Source: Nitrospiraceae bacterium (GTDB lineage Bacteria; Nitrospirota; Thermodesulfovibrionia; Thermodesulfovibrionales; Dissulfurispiraceae). From it: 36,039 nt of DNA. Where the stretch lies: contig PMYY01000140.1 in the NCBI GenBank assembly GCA_003170655.1, positions 1 to 36,039 on the forward strand. Direction: 5' to 3'. The notes under the pieces were generated by a model, which saw nothing but the letters and a program-made list of their open reading frames with translations, had not been told where the DNA came from and did not search any database. Positions 8,470-16,449 of the stretch are shown here, one piece after another (the first letter of the stretch is position 1; each line of letters begins with the position of its first letter). The position numbers were made by a program, and so were the translations under genes.

Positions 8470-8709
8470 ATGAACAAAAGACTCTTCCTAAAAACAGGCG
8501 ATAAGGTCATGCATATTAACTACTTCTCTTGGGGTACCGGAGAGGTGGTCGAAGAGAAGCATTCTACACTGCCCGGTGGATGTTGTCTCGTCAGGATACT
8601 CTTCCAGGACGGTAACGCGCGTTCATTCATCAATGATCTAAACAATCACTCATGCTGCTACTACACGGGCATCAGACTTATCCATGAGCAGCGTATCTGG
8701 GAAAACTAA
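8470..8709 (+). CDS. small DUF3553-like barrel protein
   Basis: The 79-residue product has a short beta-rich region GDKVMHINYFSWGTGEVVEE, resembling the small SH3/Tudor-like barrels of DUF3553 and the N-terminal domain of CarD-type RNA polymerase binders (pattern GDxVxH..WGxGxV). It continues with a strand VRILFQDG and a tail carrying paired cysteines (GGCC at about residue 37 and HSCCYYTG near residue 60). It is far too short for CarD and lacks its DNA-binding half. The start at 8470 has a poor ribosome-binding site. A strong terminator follows its stop codon at once, supporting a real gene. The function is unknown. Confidence 0.6.
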   Translation: MNKRLFLKTGDKVMHINYFSWGTGEVVEEKHSTLPGGCCLVRILFQDGNARSFINDLNNHSCCYYTGIRLIHEQRIWEN

Positions 8710-8710
8710 A

Positions 8711-8746
8711 AAAAAGGATGACGCCGATTCAGGCTTCATCCTTTTT
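8711..8746. terminator. bidirectional intrinsic terminator
   Basis: An 11-base arm AAAAAGGATGA (8711-8721) pairs exactly with TCATCCTTTTT (8736-8746), and GCC (8723-8725) pairs with GGC (8732-8734) inside, leaving a six-base loop. Read on either strand the stem ends in a T run. It lies between the converging genes at 8470-8709 (plus) and pilQ (minus, ending at 8766), so it can terminate both. Confidence 0.9.
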
Positions 8747-8765
8747 GCGAAATGACCTATTCTTA

Positions 8766-10988
8766 CTACTGAGCTATTCTGGGGGTTATAAAGATAAGCA
8801 GCTCAGTTACATGTTTTTCAACCGTCTGTTTCTTGAAAAGCCATCCCAAGACGGGAATCTTTCCAAGCCCCGGCACCTCGCTGTCATCGGTCGTTTCATT
8901 GGTTGTTAAAATACCACCCATGACAATTGTTTCACCATCGTTCAACATCACCTGTGTCATGGCCTGTTTAATATCAATAGATGGATTGCCAAAGATGTCC
9001 TTGTTGGTAAAATCAGGCTGGTCTTTGTTAACCTCCACTCTAAGCTGAATGGACCCATCCGGAGCGATTTGAGGCGTAACCGTAAGTTTCAGGTTAGCAT
9101 CGATATAAACCGTCGTGAATGTGGTGGCACCTCCGCCTGATCCGCTTTGTGGCGTTGTCACCGGGATTTTCTTGCCCTGCTTTATAACAGCTGACCGATT
9201 GTCGAGGGTCAGGATCTTAGGGCTCGACACTATTTTTGCTTTGCCGGCATCCTCAATTGCGGAAAGCCGCAGGTCGATTCCCAATGTCTGCATTTTGTTC
9301 AAAAAGCCTAATGTTACGGCACTTGTCGGATTGATTAAAGTTGATGTTGTCGCCGGAAGATTGACGACACCCGGGATATTAATTGTTCCGACATTCGCCA
9401 AGGTTGACTTATCGATAACATTCAACCCTCCGCCGGGGACATTCGCTACTGTGGCACCGGAACTGCCCCCAGCTGTGGCAATTGAATGCGGCAATGACGC
9501 AGCTGAAAAAGCAGTCAGTCCCCAGTCAACACCAAGGCTATGGACGTAATCACTATTCATTTCCACGATTCTCGCCTCGATAAGAACCTGTCGCGTAGGC
9601 CGATCAAGAACCTCGAGAAGTTGCCGTACTTCGTCTACGCTGGAGGGAATATCTTTGACAATGATAGTGCGGGTCCGAGAATCTATGCTAATCGTCCCGC
9701 GGGGCGAAAGTATTTTCCCCTTTTCTATCATGTCCTTGAGTCCCGGTATTCTACGGTCCTGTTTCGTTATTTCGTCATGTTCTGTGATATCATCGACGTT
9801 AGCATAATTTACAGTAAATATTTTAGTCACAACATCCTCAGCCTTGCCGAAGAGTTCCTTGTTTTCGGCAACCGCTTTCTTTTCATCCTGGAAAGCCTTG
9901 ACGGTAGCGATCCGTATAATATTCCCCTCGACAACCTTCTCTAGGTTAAAGGTCTTAAGGATGATATCCATAGCCTGGTTCCATGGGACATTCATGAGCT
10001 TCATGGTAATCTTACCCTTTACATCAGGGTGAACGACCATATTGTATCCACCCACATCACCCAATAGTCTCAGTATCGGGACTATATCAGCATCCTGGAA
10101 ATCCAGCGATATGACCTTGCCTCCGTTAGCTAATTTTTCCTGAACTTCGCCGCCCTCTTCGGTAACTGCTTTCCTGATTTTCCTATCTTTTGCCAATATG
10201 TCGACTACGACTTCGTCGTCAAGAATATACACGTCCGTAGTCATCTTTTCGGCCAGTGTAATATCGAATTTCAATCGATCCTGTTCGGTCCTAACCTTGA
10301 TAGCCTTCACTGCTGCAGGCAATTTAGAGGGAATTGCAGCCTTCATGGAAACACCTGGAATCTCAATGCTGAGATTTCTATCAAGCTGGAAAACAGCCGG
10401 TTCCATCAGTTTTCCATCAGCCTTAATAATCAATTCGAGGGTATCTCCATCCTTGTCGAAGGCAACATCGGTAATTGCCTGCGCCCTGCTATCCTTGGTC
10501 TTTAACGACGAAGTCCCTTTTATCTTCGGCCTCTCCTGTCCGACATCAGCCGTTTTGTCCAGACTCAATATTAGTATATCGCCCTTCACTTCTGCCCTGA
10601 TTTCAGAAGGGGACTGGAGAAGAATTGTCAGCCTCGCCGCAAAAGTCGGTGTTTCCACCTGAGTCGGAACAATCTCCGCAACTCCAGGCACGGTAGAGAC
10701 GATTTTGTCCTTGAACTGTCCTATCGATACATCATTGAGTTCAACGGCGACCATAAATGGATCAGTTGACTTATATATCGAATACTTAATTGGACCATCT
10801 ATCCTGATTTGAATCGTGTTGTCCGTCATCGAGATGTCCCGGATTACAGATGGCCCAGCTGCCAATACATTCCCCACCAATGCGAATATAATCAGCACCG
10901 AAAGCAGGCAGAGATATACCCGATACTTGCGATACTCCGATCTGTCGGCCCTCTTTTTAAAGTCTATCCCTGCAACTGTAGAATTCAT
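8766..10988 (-). CDS. pilQ: type IV pilus secretin PilQ
   Basis: PilQ forms the outer-membrane channel through which the type IV pilus emerges. The 740-residue product has a signal sequence with an unusually long charged start (hydrophobic core at residues about 24-43), peptidoglycan-binding AMIN-type domains (about 48-260), an STN/N0-type domain (about 295-365, beginning VISLDFQDADIVPILRLLG), an N1-type domain (about 385-475) and the C-terminal secretin domain (about 570-740) with VPGLGKIPVLGWLFK near the end. It is the last gene of pilMNOPQ and overlaps pilP by four bases. The terminator at 8711-8746 follows it. Confidence 0.96.
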   Translation of the reverse strand: MNSTVAGIDFKKRADRSEYRKYRVYLCLLSVLIIFALVGNVLAAGPSVIRDISMTDNTIQIRIDGPIKYSIYKSTDPFMVAVELNDVSIGQFKDKIVSTVPGVAEIVPTQVETPTFAARLTILLQSPSEIRAEVKGDILILSLDKTADVGQERPKIKGTSSLKTKDSRAQAITDVAFDKDGDTLELIIKADGKLMEPAVFQLDRNLSIEIPGVSMKAAIPSKLPAAVKAIKVRTEQDRLKFDITLAEKMTTDVYILDDEVVVDILAKDRKIRKAVTEEGGEVQEKLANGGKVISLDFQDADIVPILRLLGDVGGYNMVVHPDVKGKITMKLMNVPWNQAMDIILKTFNLEKVVEGNIIRIATVKAFQDEKKAVAENKELFGKAEDVVTKIFTVNYANVDDITEHDEITKQDRRIPGLKDMIEKGKILSPRGTISIDSRTRTIIVKDIPSSVDEVRQLLEVLDRPTRQVLIEARIVEMNSDYVHSLGVDWGLTAFSAASLPHSIATAGGSSGATVANVPGGGLNVIDKSTLANVGTINIPGVVNLPATTSTLINPTSAVTLGFLNKMQTLGIDLRLSAIEDAGKAKIVSSPKILTLDNRSAVIKQGKKIPVTTPQSGSGGGATTFTTVYIDANLKLTVTPQIAPDGSIQLRVEVNKDQPDFTNKDIFGNPSIDIKQAMTQVMLNDGETIVMGGILTTNETTDDSEVPGLGKIPVLGWLFKKQTVEKHVTELLIFITPRIAQ

Positions 10989-11488
10989 TCTTCTTCCTCC
11001 CCGCGGAGTCTTAATACGGTGTCCCGTGGACTCATAACACCACTCGCATCTCTGATACGCTCCCTGATAACCACAGTGTCCTTGGTTAGCCTACTTATCA
11101 CGCCGCCATGAGTCCCAACCTTGGCTCCATCGGACACATTGTATGACTTACCATCAGGCAGGGAAACGACTGCAAAATACTTCTTCTTGTCCCAAAGAAT
11201 TGCTATGATCTTCATTTCAGTAATATCATACGATTCAAGAGGCGTGACGCCTTTATCTCTTCCCGCCTCTCTTTTTGAAACCAGCGGGGCAAAAGGATCA
11301 CGCCTGTCAAGCCCGGTATACTCGTAAGCACCGCCCGTTTGTGCGCTCCCAGAAACAGCGGTAGCTGGCGCACTAGTGGGAGAGGGTTCAGCTGCATACG
11401 CACCAGACCCAGCTGTGAAGAATGATCCACACGTAAGGCAAGATATGCCGATAACAACGGTGGCACTGATGAGCGAACAACGTCCCAT
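10985..11488 (-). CDS. pilP: type IV pilus assembly protein PilP
   Basis: PilP links the inner-membrane PilNO alignment complex to the PilQ secretin in the periplasm. The 167-residue product has an N-terminal signal region (about 1-32, ending GAYAAEP), a Ser/Ala/Pro-rich linker, the family motif RRDPFAPLV at about residue 62-70, and a C-terminal beta domain (about 90-165) with ILWDKKKYFAVVSLPDGKSY. Many PilP proteins are lipoproteins; the lipobox here is not convincing, so it may be anchored or released differently. The start overlaps the pilO stop by one base (TAATG) and its stop overlaps the pilQ start. Confidence 0.92.
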   Translation of the reverse strand: MGRCSLISATVVIGISCLTCGSFFTAGSGAYAAEPSPTSAPATAVSGSAQTGGAYEYTGLDRRDPFAPLVSKREAGRDKGVTPLESYDITEMKIIAILWDKKKYFAVVSLPDGKSYNVSDGAKVGTHGGVISRLTKDTVVIRERIRDASGVMSPRDTVLRLRGEEEE

Positions 11489-12108
11489 TAATTCTTACCC
11501 CCCTTCTCAGCTTTTTCCATTGCCTTCTTTTCCGCCTCCGGAATCGAGGAGTAAGTTATGGCCGCAAAAGAAACTGCCAGAGCGGCAGCACCTTTCCTTG
11601 AAATCTTGCCGGTGCTCTTCATCACTATTTTATCCAGATTAACAATCCTTTCAATTTTCGTGATATTACTGAAAAATTGACCGAATCTGTGATAAGAACC
11701 ACGCATCTCGACATTTACCGGAATCTCGTAAACCTCTTTGCTGGCATGAACGGTCTTTGCGGATGGCCTCCAGAGAACGCTTTCGAGCCCAGACTTGAAA
11801 GCCAGTTGCGACACCTGTCTTAATAGTCCGGATACCTCTTTCTCTTCCGGAAGCTGCGATTCAAGTGCTGCCAATTTTTTCTTTAGAGCTTCATTTTCCC
11901 CTACAAGAGCAGTCAGGCGATCAGCCTGCTGCTGGGAGATTTGGAGGTCAGCCCGCTGCTTTTCTACGTTTGTTGAAATCCGGCTCTTTTCATCCAGCGT
12001 AGGTAATATCAGGAATGTAATGCTCAGTACGATGATAAGTAGAGACGGTAAGACAAGGAGGATATTCTTCTTCGAAGGGCTCAAATTGTCTAGGCTTTCC
12101 ATCGTCAT
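11488..12108 (-). CDS. pilO: type IV pilus inner-membrane protein PilO
   Basis: PilO forms a heterodimer with PilN in the inner membrane and positions the pilus motor relative to the secretin. The 206-residue product has a short cytoplasmic start, one membrane helix (about 18-36), a periplasmic coiled coil (about 40-85, rich in Gln, Lys and Leu) and a ferredoxin-like C-terminal domain with the VEMRGSYHRFGQFFSNI segment characteristic of PilO. It ends in an unusual Lys/Glu/Ala-rich tail. It overlaps pilN by four bases and pilP by one. Confidence 0.93.
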   Translation of the reverse strand: MTMESLDNLSPSKKNILLVLPSLLIIVLSITFLILPTLDEKSRISTNVEKQRADLQISQQQADRLTALVGENEALKKKLAALESQLPEEKEVSGLLRQVSQLAFKSGLESVLWRPSAKTVHASKEVYEIPVNVEMRGSYHRFGQFFSNITKIERIVNLDKIVMKSTGKISRKGAAALAVSFAAITYSSIPEAEKKAMEKAEKGGKN

Positions 12109-12674
12109 ATCTTCACCTTGAAGTTCAGCTTGAAGTTATATACTTCTGTCTTGTCCACGGTCCCCTGTTTTGTCTCTTCTAAATATACATCGGAATAAGT
12201 GGGCGATTTCTTTAGATTGTCTACAAAAGTGACAACGTCCATGTTCGTATAGCCGACTCCGTCGATTGTCACTTGAGGATTATTAAAAGCAACTGCTGAC
12301 AGCCATATGCCATCCGGCAGCAGCTTGCTTATGTCATCCAGCAGTCGCACCGGCACTGACTGATTTTTCTTGAGTGTCTCAATGAGATTCGACTTCTGCT
12401 GTATGGCCTTATTTAAGACCTCATATTTTTTGACCTCATCGATCTTCTTCTTATATTCCGCTATCTTTGCCTGATTCGACGTATATTCTGTTTGTAATTC
12501 CGTAACCTTCATTTTGAGAAAAACGACAACCAGCGCCATGACGAGAAACGTTGTGGCCGTAATTATTGCAAGCAAGGCAAGGAACGGAAATGCCTTCTTC
12601 GTCTCTCCAAAGGGAAGCTCGACTTTCTTCTGTTTTTTCTGTTTTCTTTCAGCCAGCAGGTTGATCCGTATCAT
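12105..12674 (-). CDS. pilN: type IV pilus inner-membrane protein PilN
   Basis: PilN binds cytoplasmic PilM through its N-terminal tail and pairs with PilO in the periplasm. The 189-residue product starts MIRINLLAERKQKK, the conserved PilM-binding INLLP-like motif (Ala in place of Pro here). One membrane helix (about 30-53), a coiled coil (about 55-95) and a ferredoxin-like domain follow. It overlaps pilM and pilO by four bases each, so the complex is probably made by coupled translation. Confidence 0.94.
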   Translation of the reverse strand: MIRINLLAERKQKKQKKVELPFGETKKAFPFLALLAIITATTFLVMALVVVFLKMKVTELQTEYTSNQAKIAEYKKKIDEVKKYEVLNKAIQQKSNLIETLKKNQSVPVRLLDDISKLLPDGIWLSAVAFNNPQVTIDGVGYTNMDVVTFVDNLKKSPTYSDVYLEETKQGTVDKTEVYNFKLNFKVKI

Positions 12675-13720
12675 TGCCTGTCCCCCGAACGCCTCATTGC
12701 AAGACCGACTGCGACAGCTGTAATCGGTGCGATTTCATTGACTGCCAGCCTTTCGGATTTGTGGATTTTTTTCAAAACATCCGCCACTTCGACGGGGATG
12801 CCGAGTCTCTCGGACATAAGGTGAGCGAAGCCGCTGATGAGTGCCGCGCCACCGCTCAGGACGATCCCGTTGATGTCTTCATCTCCCACGCTGCTCCTGA
12901 AATATTCGAACGAGCGGTATATTTCAGCATAAATCTCGTCGGAGGCGCCGTTGATGATCTCACGTACTGAATCCACGGATATTCCTTCGGCCGCTTCACC
13001 CAGTTTTACACGCTCCGCAGCGTCCTTGGAAATGTTCAGGGTCCTCTCAAGTGCCTCGGTGTGGTAGTTACTGCCTATAGCTGTATCTCTCATGAAGACC
13101 GGCAGCCCTTTCCTGAGAATGCTTATGTTGGTTTTGCTCGCACCGATATTGACGAGTGCTATATTCTTTTTATCGGGAAAACCGTAATTCACTTCATACA
13201 CATTCCCTATCGCAAAAGAATCCACATCGACAACGACCGGTGTCAAGCCGGCCTGCTGAACTACATCGACATAGTCGGACATTACACTTTTCTTGACGGC
13301 AACAAGCATAACGTCCATCATTCCATCTTCCTCTGAATCCTGTCCGAGGATTTCGAAATCGATATTGACGTCCTTGATGTCGAACGGGATGTACTGTTCC
13401 GCTTCGTACTTGATATTGAGACCCAGCTCTTCTTCGGTGATAAGAGGGACCTTTATGACCTTAGTGATTACCGCAGAATGACCCGAAAGCCCTATCACAG
13501 CTTCAGCCTTCTTAATCCCCGCTTGGCTCATCAACGCTTTAAGCGAATCGACGAGCTTAGTTTTGTTGAGCACAAGTCCATCGCCGATTACATCTCGCTC
13601 TACAGGAAGCATGCTGAAAAGCGAAAGCTCATAGCCGTCTTTGCCGGCATCGACCTGTGCCACCTTTAAATAGCGTGACCCGATATCCAACCCTATGGTG
13701 CTCTTTTTACCTATAAGCAT
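12671..13720 (-). CDS. pilM: type IV pilus assembly ATPase-fold protein PilM
   Basis: PilM is an actin-like cytoplasmic protein that anchors PilN and connects to the pilus motor. The 349-residue product has the ASKHA phosphate-1 motif TIGLDIGSRYLKVAQ, an SHS2 insertion (EQYIPFDIKDVNIDFEIL), a phosphate-2 motif LVNIGASKTNISIL and an adenosine motif VLSGGAALISGFA. It is the first gene of pilMNOPQ. No ribosome-binding site precedes its ATG; a candidate promoter ends six bases upstream, so the mRNA may be leaderless. Confidence 0.95.
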   Translation of the reverse strand: MLIGKKSTIGLDIGSRYLKVAQVDAGKDGYELSLFSMLPVERDVIGDGLVLNKTKLVDSLKALMSQAGIKKAEAVIGLSGHSAVITKVIKVPLITEEELGLNIKYEAEQYIPFDIKDVNIDFEILGQDSEEDGMMDVMLVAVKKSVMSDYVDVVQQAGLTPVVVDVDSFAIGNVYEVNYGFPDKKNIALVNIGASKTNISILRKGLPVFMRDTAIGSNYHTEALERTLNISKDAAERVKLGEAAEGISVDSVREIINGASDEIYAEIYRSFEYFRSSVGDEDINGIVLSGGAALISGFAHLMSERLGIPVEVADVLKKIHKSERLAVNEIAPITAVAVGLAMRRSGDRQ

Positions 13721-13726
13721 ATGCTA

Positions 13727-13755
13727 TAATTAGCAGAAATAGTTTGATTTGTCAA
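13727..13755 (-). promoter_or_regulatory. candidate promoter for a leaderless pilM transcript
   Basis: On the minus strand a perfect TTGACA (13750-13755) is followed after 17 bases by TAATTA (13727-13732). The pilM ATG begins at 13720, seven bases after the -10 box, which is where transcription would start. The -10 box is a poor match, but the lack of any ribosome-binding site fits a leaderless message. Confidence 0.42.
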
Positions 13756-13779
13756 GCATTTTATACATTGGGTCTCCAT

Positions 13780-15576
13780 TTAGAGGGGTACGCTCGTTTT
13801 GATATTAAGTTCTCTCAGTTGCCTCTGATCCACGGTTGACGGCGCACCGCTCATCGGGCACACCGCTTTTTGTGTTTTCGGAAAAGCGATAACGTCCCTT
13901 ATCGAAGCCGCGCCAACCATGAGCATTACCAGCCTGTCAAGGCCCAGTGCAATGCCACCGTGAGGAGGTGCTCCGAACTGAAGGGCATCGAGCAGGAAGC
14001 CGAACTTCTGATATGCCTCCTCGTCGCCTATGCCGAGTATCTGAAACATCCGCCTCTGCAAGTCTCTGCGGTGGATACGGATACTGCCGCCGCCCACCTC
14101 ATAGCCGTTGAGCACGAGGTCATATGCCTTTGCCGTAAACGAGGACAGTATGTCCGACGGCTCCTTTACAGGGAATCCATCATCGGAAAGCCGAAGCATT
14201 TTTTCGATGTCCTCATCGGCGGGAGAAGTGAATGGATGATGCATTGCGGCATACCTCTTTTCCTCTTCATCCCATTCGAGCAAAGGAAAGTCTGTAATCC
14301 ACGCGAAATTAAAGCCATCATGAATCAGATTGAGCCTTTTACCAAGATCGAGCCTCATCCTTCCGAGAACGTTGTGAACGATATTCTCTTTATCGGCCAC
14401 AAACATAATCAGGTCACCCTCTTCTGCACCGACCCGCTCCGCCATCTGTTTCAATATATCTCCGGGAAAGAATTTTGCTATGGGCGATTCAAATCCGCCC
14501 TTAACCTTTATCCAGGCAAGCCCTTTTGCACCGAAGGCTTTTGCATCTTCGGTAAGCATGTCCACTTCTTTTCTCGAAACACCCGCCATTCCCTTGCCGT
14601 TGATCGCCTTCACTCGACCGCCTGTCTCTATGGCATCGAGAAATACCTTAAAGGAACTCGCACGGGCAAGGTCGCCCATGTCGACGATTTCCATTCCGAA
14701 CCTCAGATCAGGCTTGTCACTTCCGAATCGTTCCATCGCTTCCTTAAAGGATAGCACCGGGAATGGTTTTGATATTGTGACGCCCATCACATCCTGAAAA
14801 AGATTGTTTATCATTCCTTCTATCAAGACCATAATTTCGCTGCTGTCGACAAAAGACATTTCGATGTCGACCTGTGTGAATTCGGGTTGCCGGTCGGCCC
14901 TGAGGTCTTCATCCCTGAAGCACTTAACTATCTGGAAGTAGCGCTCCATGCCTGCAACCATTAATATCTGCTTGAAGATCTGCGGCGATTGCGGCAATGC
15001 ATAAAATTGCCCGGGATTGAGCCTGCTCGGCACTAGATAATCCCTGGCGCCTTCAGGTGTGGATTTCGTAAGCATCGGCGTTTCTATTTCCAGGAAACCG
15101 TCTCTGTCAAGATAGGCCCTTATTCCCTTTGCAACTTTGTGACGGATTATGAAGTTGCGTTGCAATTCCGGCCTTCTCAGGTCGATATAACGGTGTTTGA
15201 GGCGCAAAGTCTCAGACGCCTCCGCCGCTTCTTCGAGTGTGAACGGCAGCACCGCCGCTTCGTTAAGTACGACCAGCTTGCTGGCGTAAAGCTCCACTTT
15301 ACCGGTTGCAATGTCATCATTTGCCGTCCCTTCAGGCCGGCGCCTAACCTCACCCTGGACCGATATGACAAACTCGCCTCTCAAACTGTGGGCAAGTTGG
15401 TGCGCCTCAGCCGAGACATCAGGACTGAAAACGACCTGAGCAATGCCGCTCCGGTCCCTCAGATCGACAAAGATCAGCCCGCCGTGGTCCCTCCTTCTGA
15501 AGACCCAGCCGGCCAGATTGAAGTGTGAGCCGGCATGTGATGCCCTCAGTTCGCCGCACCATATATCACGATACAT
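13780..15576 (-). CDS. aspS: aspartyl-tRNA synthetase (probably non-discriminating)
   Basis: AspRS charges tRNA with aspartate. The 598-residue product has the bacterial plan: an N-terminal OB-fold anticodon domain (about 1-105), the class II core with QSPQIFKQILMVAGMERYF and FRDEDLRADRQPEFTQVDIE (motif 2), an inserted GAD domain (about 290-405) and motif 3 with GIALGLDRLVMLM. His31 (RRRDHGG) and a glycine-containing RRPEGTAN loop are features associated with non-discriminating enzymes that also charge tRNA-Asn, so Asp-tRNA-Asn amidation by GatCAB may be needed. The start has a CGGAGG site eight bases upstream. The gene stands apart from pilM (59 bases) and rluB (115 bases). Confidence 0.96.
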   Translation of the reverse strand: MYRDIWCGELRASHAGSHFNLAGWVFRRRDHGGLIFVDLRDRSGIAQVVFSPDVSAEAHQLAHSLRGEFVISVQGEVRRRPEGTANDDIATGKVELYASKLVVLNEAAVLPFTLEEAAEASETLRLKHRYIDLRRPELQRNFIIRHKVAKGIRAYLDRDGFLEIETPMLTKSTPEGARDYLVPSRLNPGQFYALPQSPQIFKQILMVAGMERYFQIVKCFRDEDLRADRQPEFTQVDIEMSFVDSSEIMVLIEGMINNLFQDVMGVTISKPFPVLSFKEAMERFGSDKPDLRFGMEIVDMGDLARASSFKVFLDAIETGGRVKAINGKGMAGVSRKEVDMLTEDAKAFGAKGLAWIKVKGGFESPIAKFFPGDILKQMAERVGAEEGDLIMFVADKENIVHNVLGRMRLDLGKRLNLIHDGFNFAWITDFPLLEWDEEEKRYAAMHHPFTSPADEDIEKMLRLSDDGFPVKEPSDILSSFTAKAYDLVLNGYEVGGGSIRIHRRDLQRRMFQILGIGDEEAYQKFGFLLDALQFGAPPHGGIALGLDRLVMLMVGAASIRDVIAFPKTQKAVCPMSGAPSTVDQRQLRELNIKTSVPL

Positions 15577-15691
15577 ATATCCTCCGTTAATTCGGACTTG
15601 TAAAAAAGCCCCTATGTTGCATTGCTTGTCTCTGGACTCTTACAAATCCTCACATGTGTTTTAGTATCTGCACAGAATAGAACACATCTAT

Positions 15692-16429
15692 TCAGTTTAT
15701 TTTATATTCTCGTGTCGCGATCTCCTTCCGCAAAGACAACAACTCCTTTTCGGTAAGAGGCCTGAGTTCTCCGATTTTAAGACCGCTCAGCTTCACACCA
15801 TTGACGCTTATACGCCGCAGTTTCGAGGCAGGATGACCCACTGCCTCCACCATCCTGCGCACCTGTCTTTTTTTGCCCTCAGTAATCGTTATCTCGATCC
15901 ACGAATTATTTTCGGCCTGCCGAACAAACCTTACCCTCGCCGGCAAGGTCATCCCATCCTCAAGCCGTACACCCTGCCTTAGCTTCCGGATTTTGTCGTC
16001 CGCAATCTTTCCCTTGACCTTGACGACATAAGTCTTCGGTATTTTCCCGGACGGATGCATCAAGGCATACGCGAAATCACCATCGTTGGTAAGCAGCAAA
16101 AGGCCCTCGGAATCATAGTCCAACCTGCCTACCGGAAAGACCCTGTATCTGACGCCCTTCAGGTAATCCTTTATGGCAGGTCTGCCTTCAGGGTCAGAAA
16201 GGGAAGTCACAACTCCCTTCGGTTTATTGAGCATAAGATATACTTTCGGCTCGCGCCTAGTAAGAAGTTTTCCATCAACCTTAATGTGGTCTTTCTCTGG
16301 ATCAGCCTTCATGCCAAGCTCGGCGATCTTTCCATTGACCGTAACTCGTCCCTCTGAAATTAACTCCTCGGCTCCTCTGCGCGAGGAGATACCCATCTGT
16401 GCAATTATCTTCTGTATTCTATGTTCCAT
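15692..16429 (-). CDS. 16S/23S rRNA pseudouridine synthase, RluB/RsuA family
   Basis: The enzyme isomerises a specific uridine in rRNA to pseudouridine. The 245-residue product has an N-terminal S4 RNA-binding domain (about 1-60, MEHRIQKIIAQMGISSRRGA), then the catalytic domain with VGRLDYDSEGLLLLTNDG, containing the catalytic aspartate, and a C-terminal GKKRQVRRMVEAVGHPASKL motif typical of RluB. The frame runs upstream to a TTG at 16495 inside the preceding gene, but the ATG at 16429 gives the family N-terminus. It follows the surA-like gene by 20 bases and is probably cotranscribed. Confidence 0.9.
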   Translation of the reverse strand: MEHRIQKIIAQMGISSRRGAEELISEGRVTVNGKIAELGMKADPEKDHIKVDGKLLTRREPKVYLMLNKPKGVVTSLSDPEGRPAIKDYLKGVRYRVFPVGRLDYDSEGLLLLTNDGDFAYALMHPSGKIPKTYVVKVKGKIADDKIRKLRQGVRLEDGMTLPARVRFVRQAENNSWIEITITEGKKRQVRRMVEAVGHPASKLRRISVNGVKLSGLKIGELRPLTEKELLSLRKEIATREYKIN

Positions 16430-16449
16430 TCTCAGTCCGAATATTTCCT

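Noticed and set aside
8470..8709. CarD/CdnL transcription regulator
   Set aside because: Only a short barrel-like region is present; the DNA-binding helical half is missing.
13870..14754. A 294-codon open frame on the plus strand opposite aspS
   Set aside because: It is the antisense shadow of a well-conserved aspS. It has no recognisable domain, no good ribosome-binding site and an odd composition.
15577..15691. tRNA gene or T-box leader before aspS
   Set aside because: No cloverleaf or T-box sequence is seen; there is only a weak six-base inverted repeat (15675-15693) after rluB.
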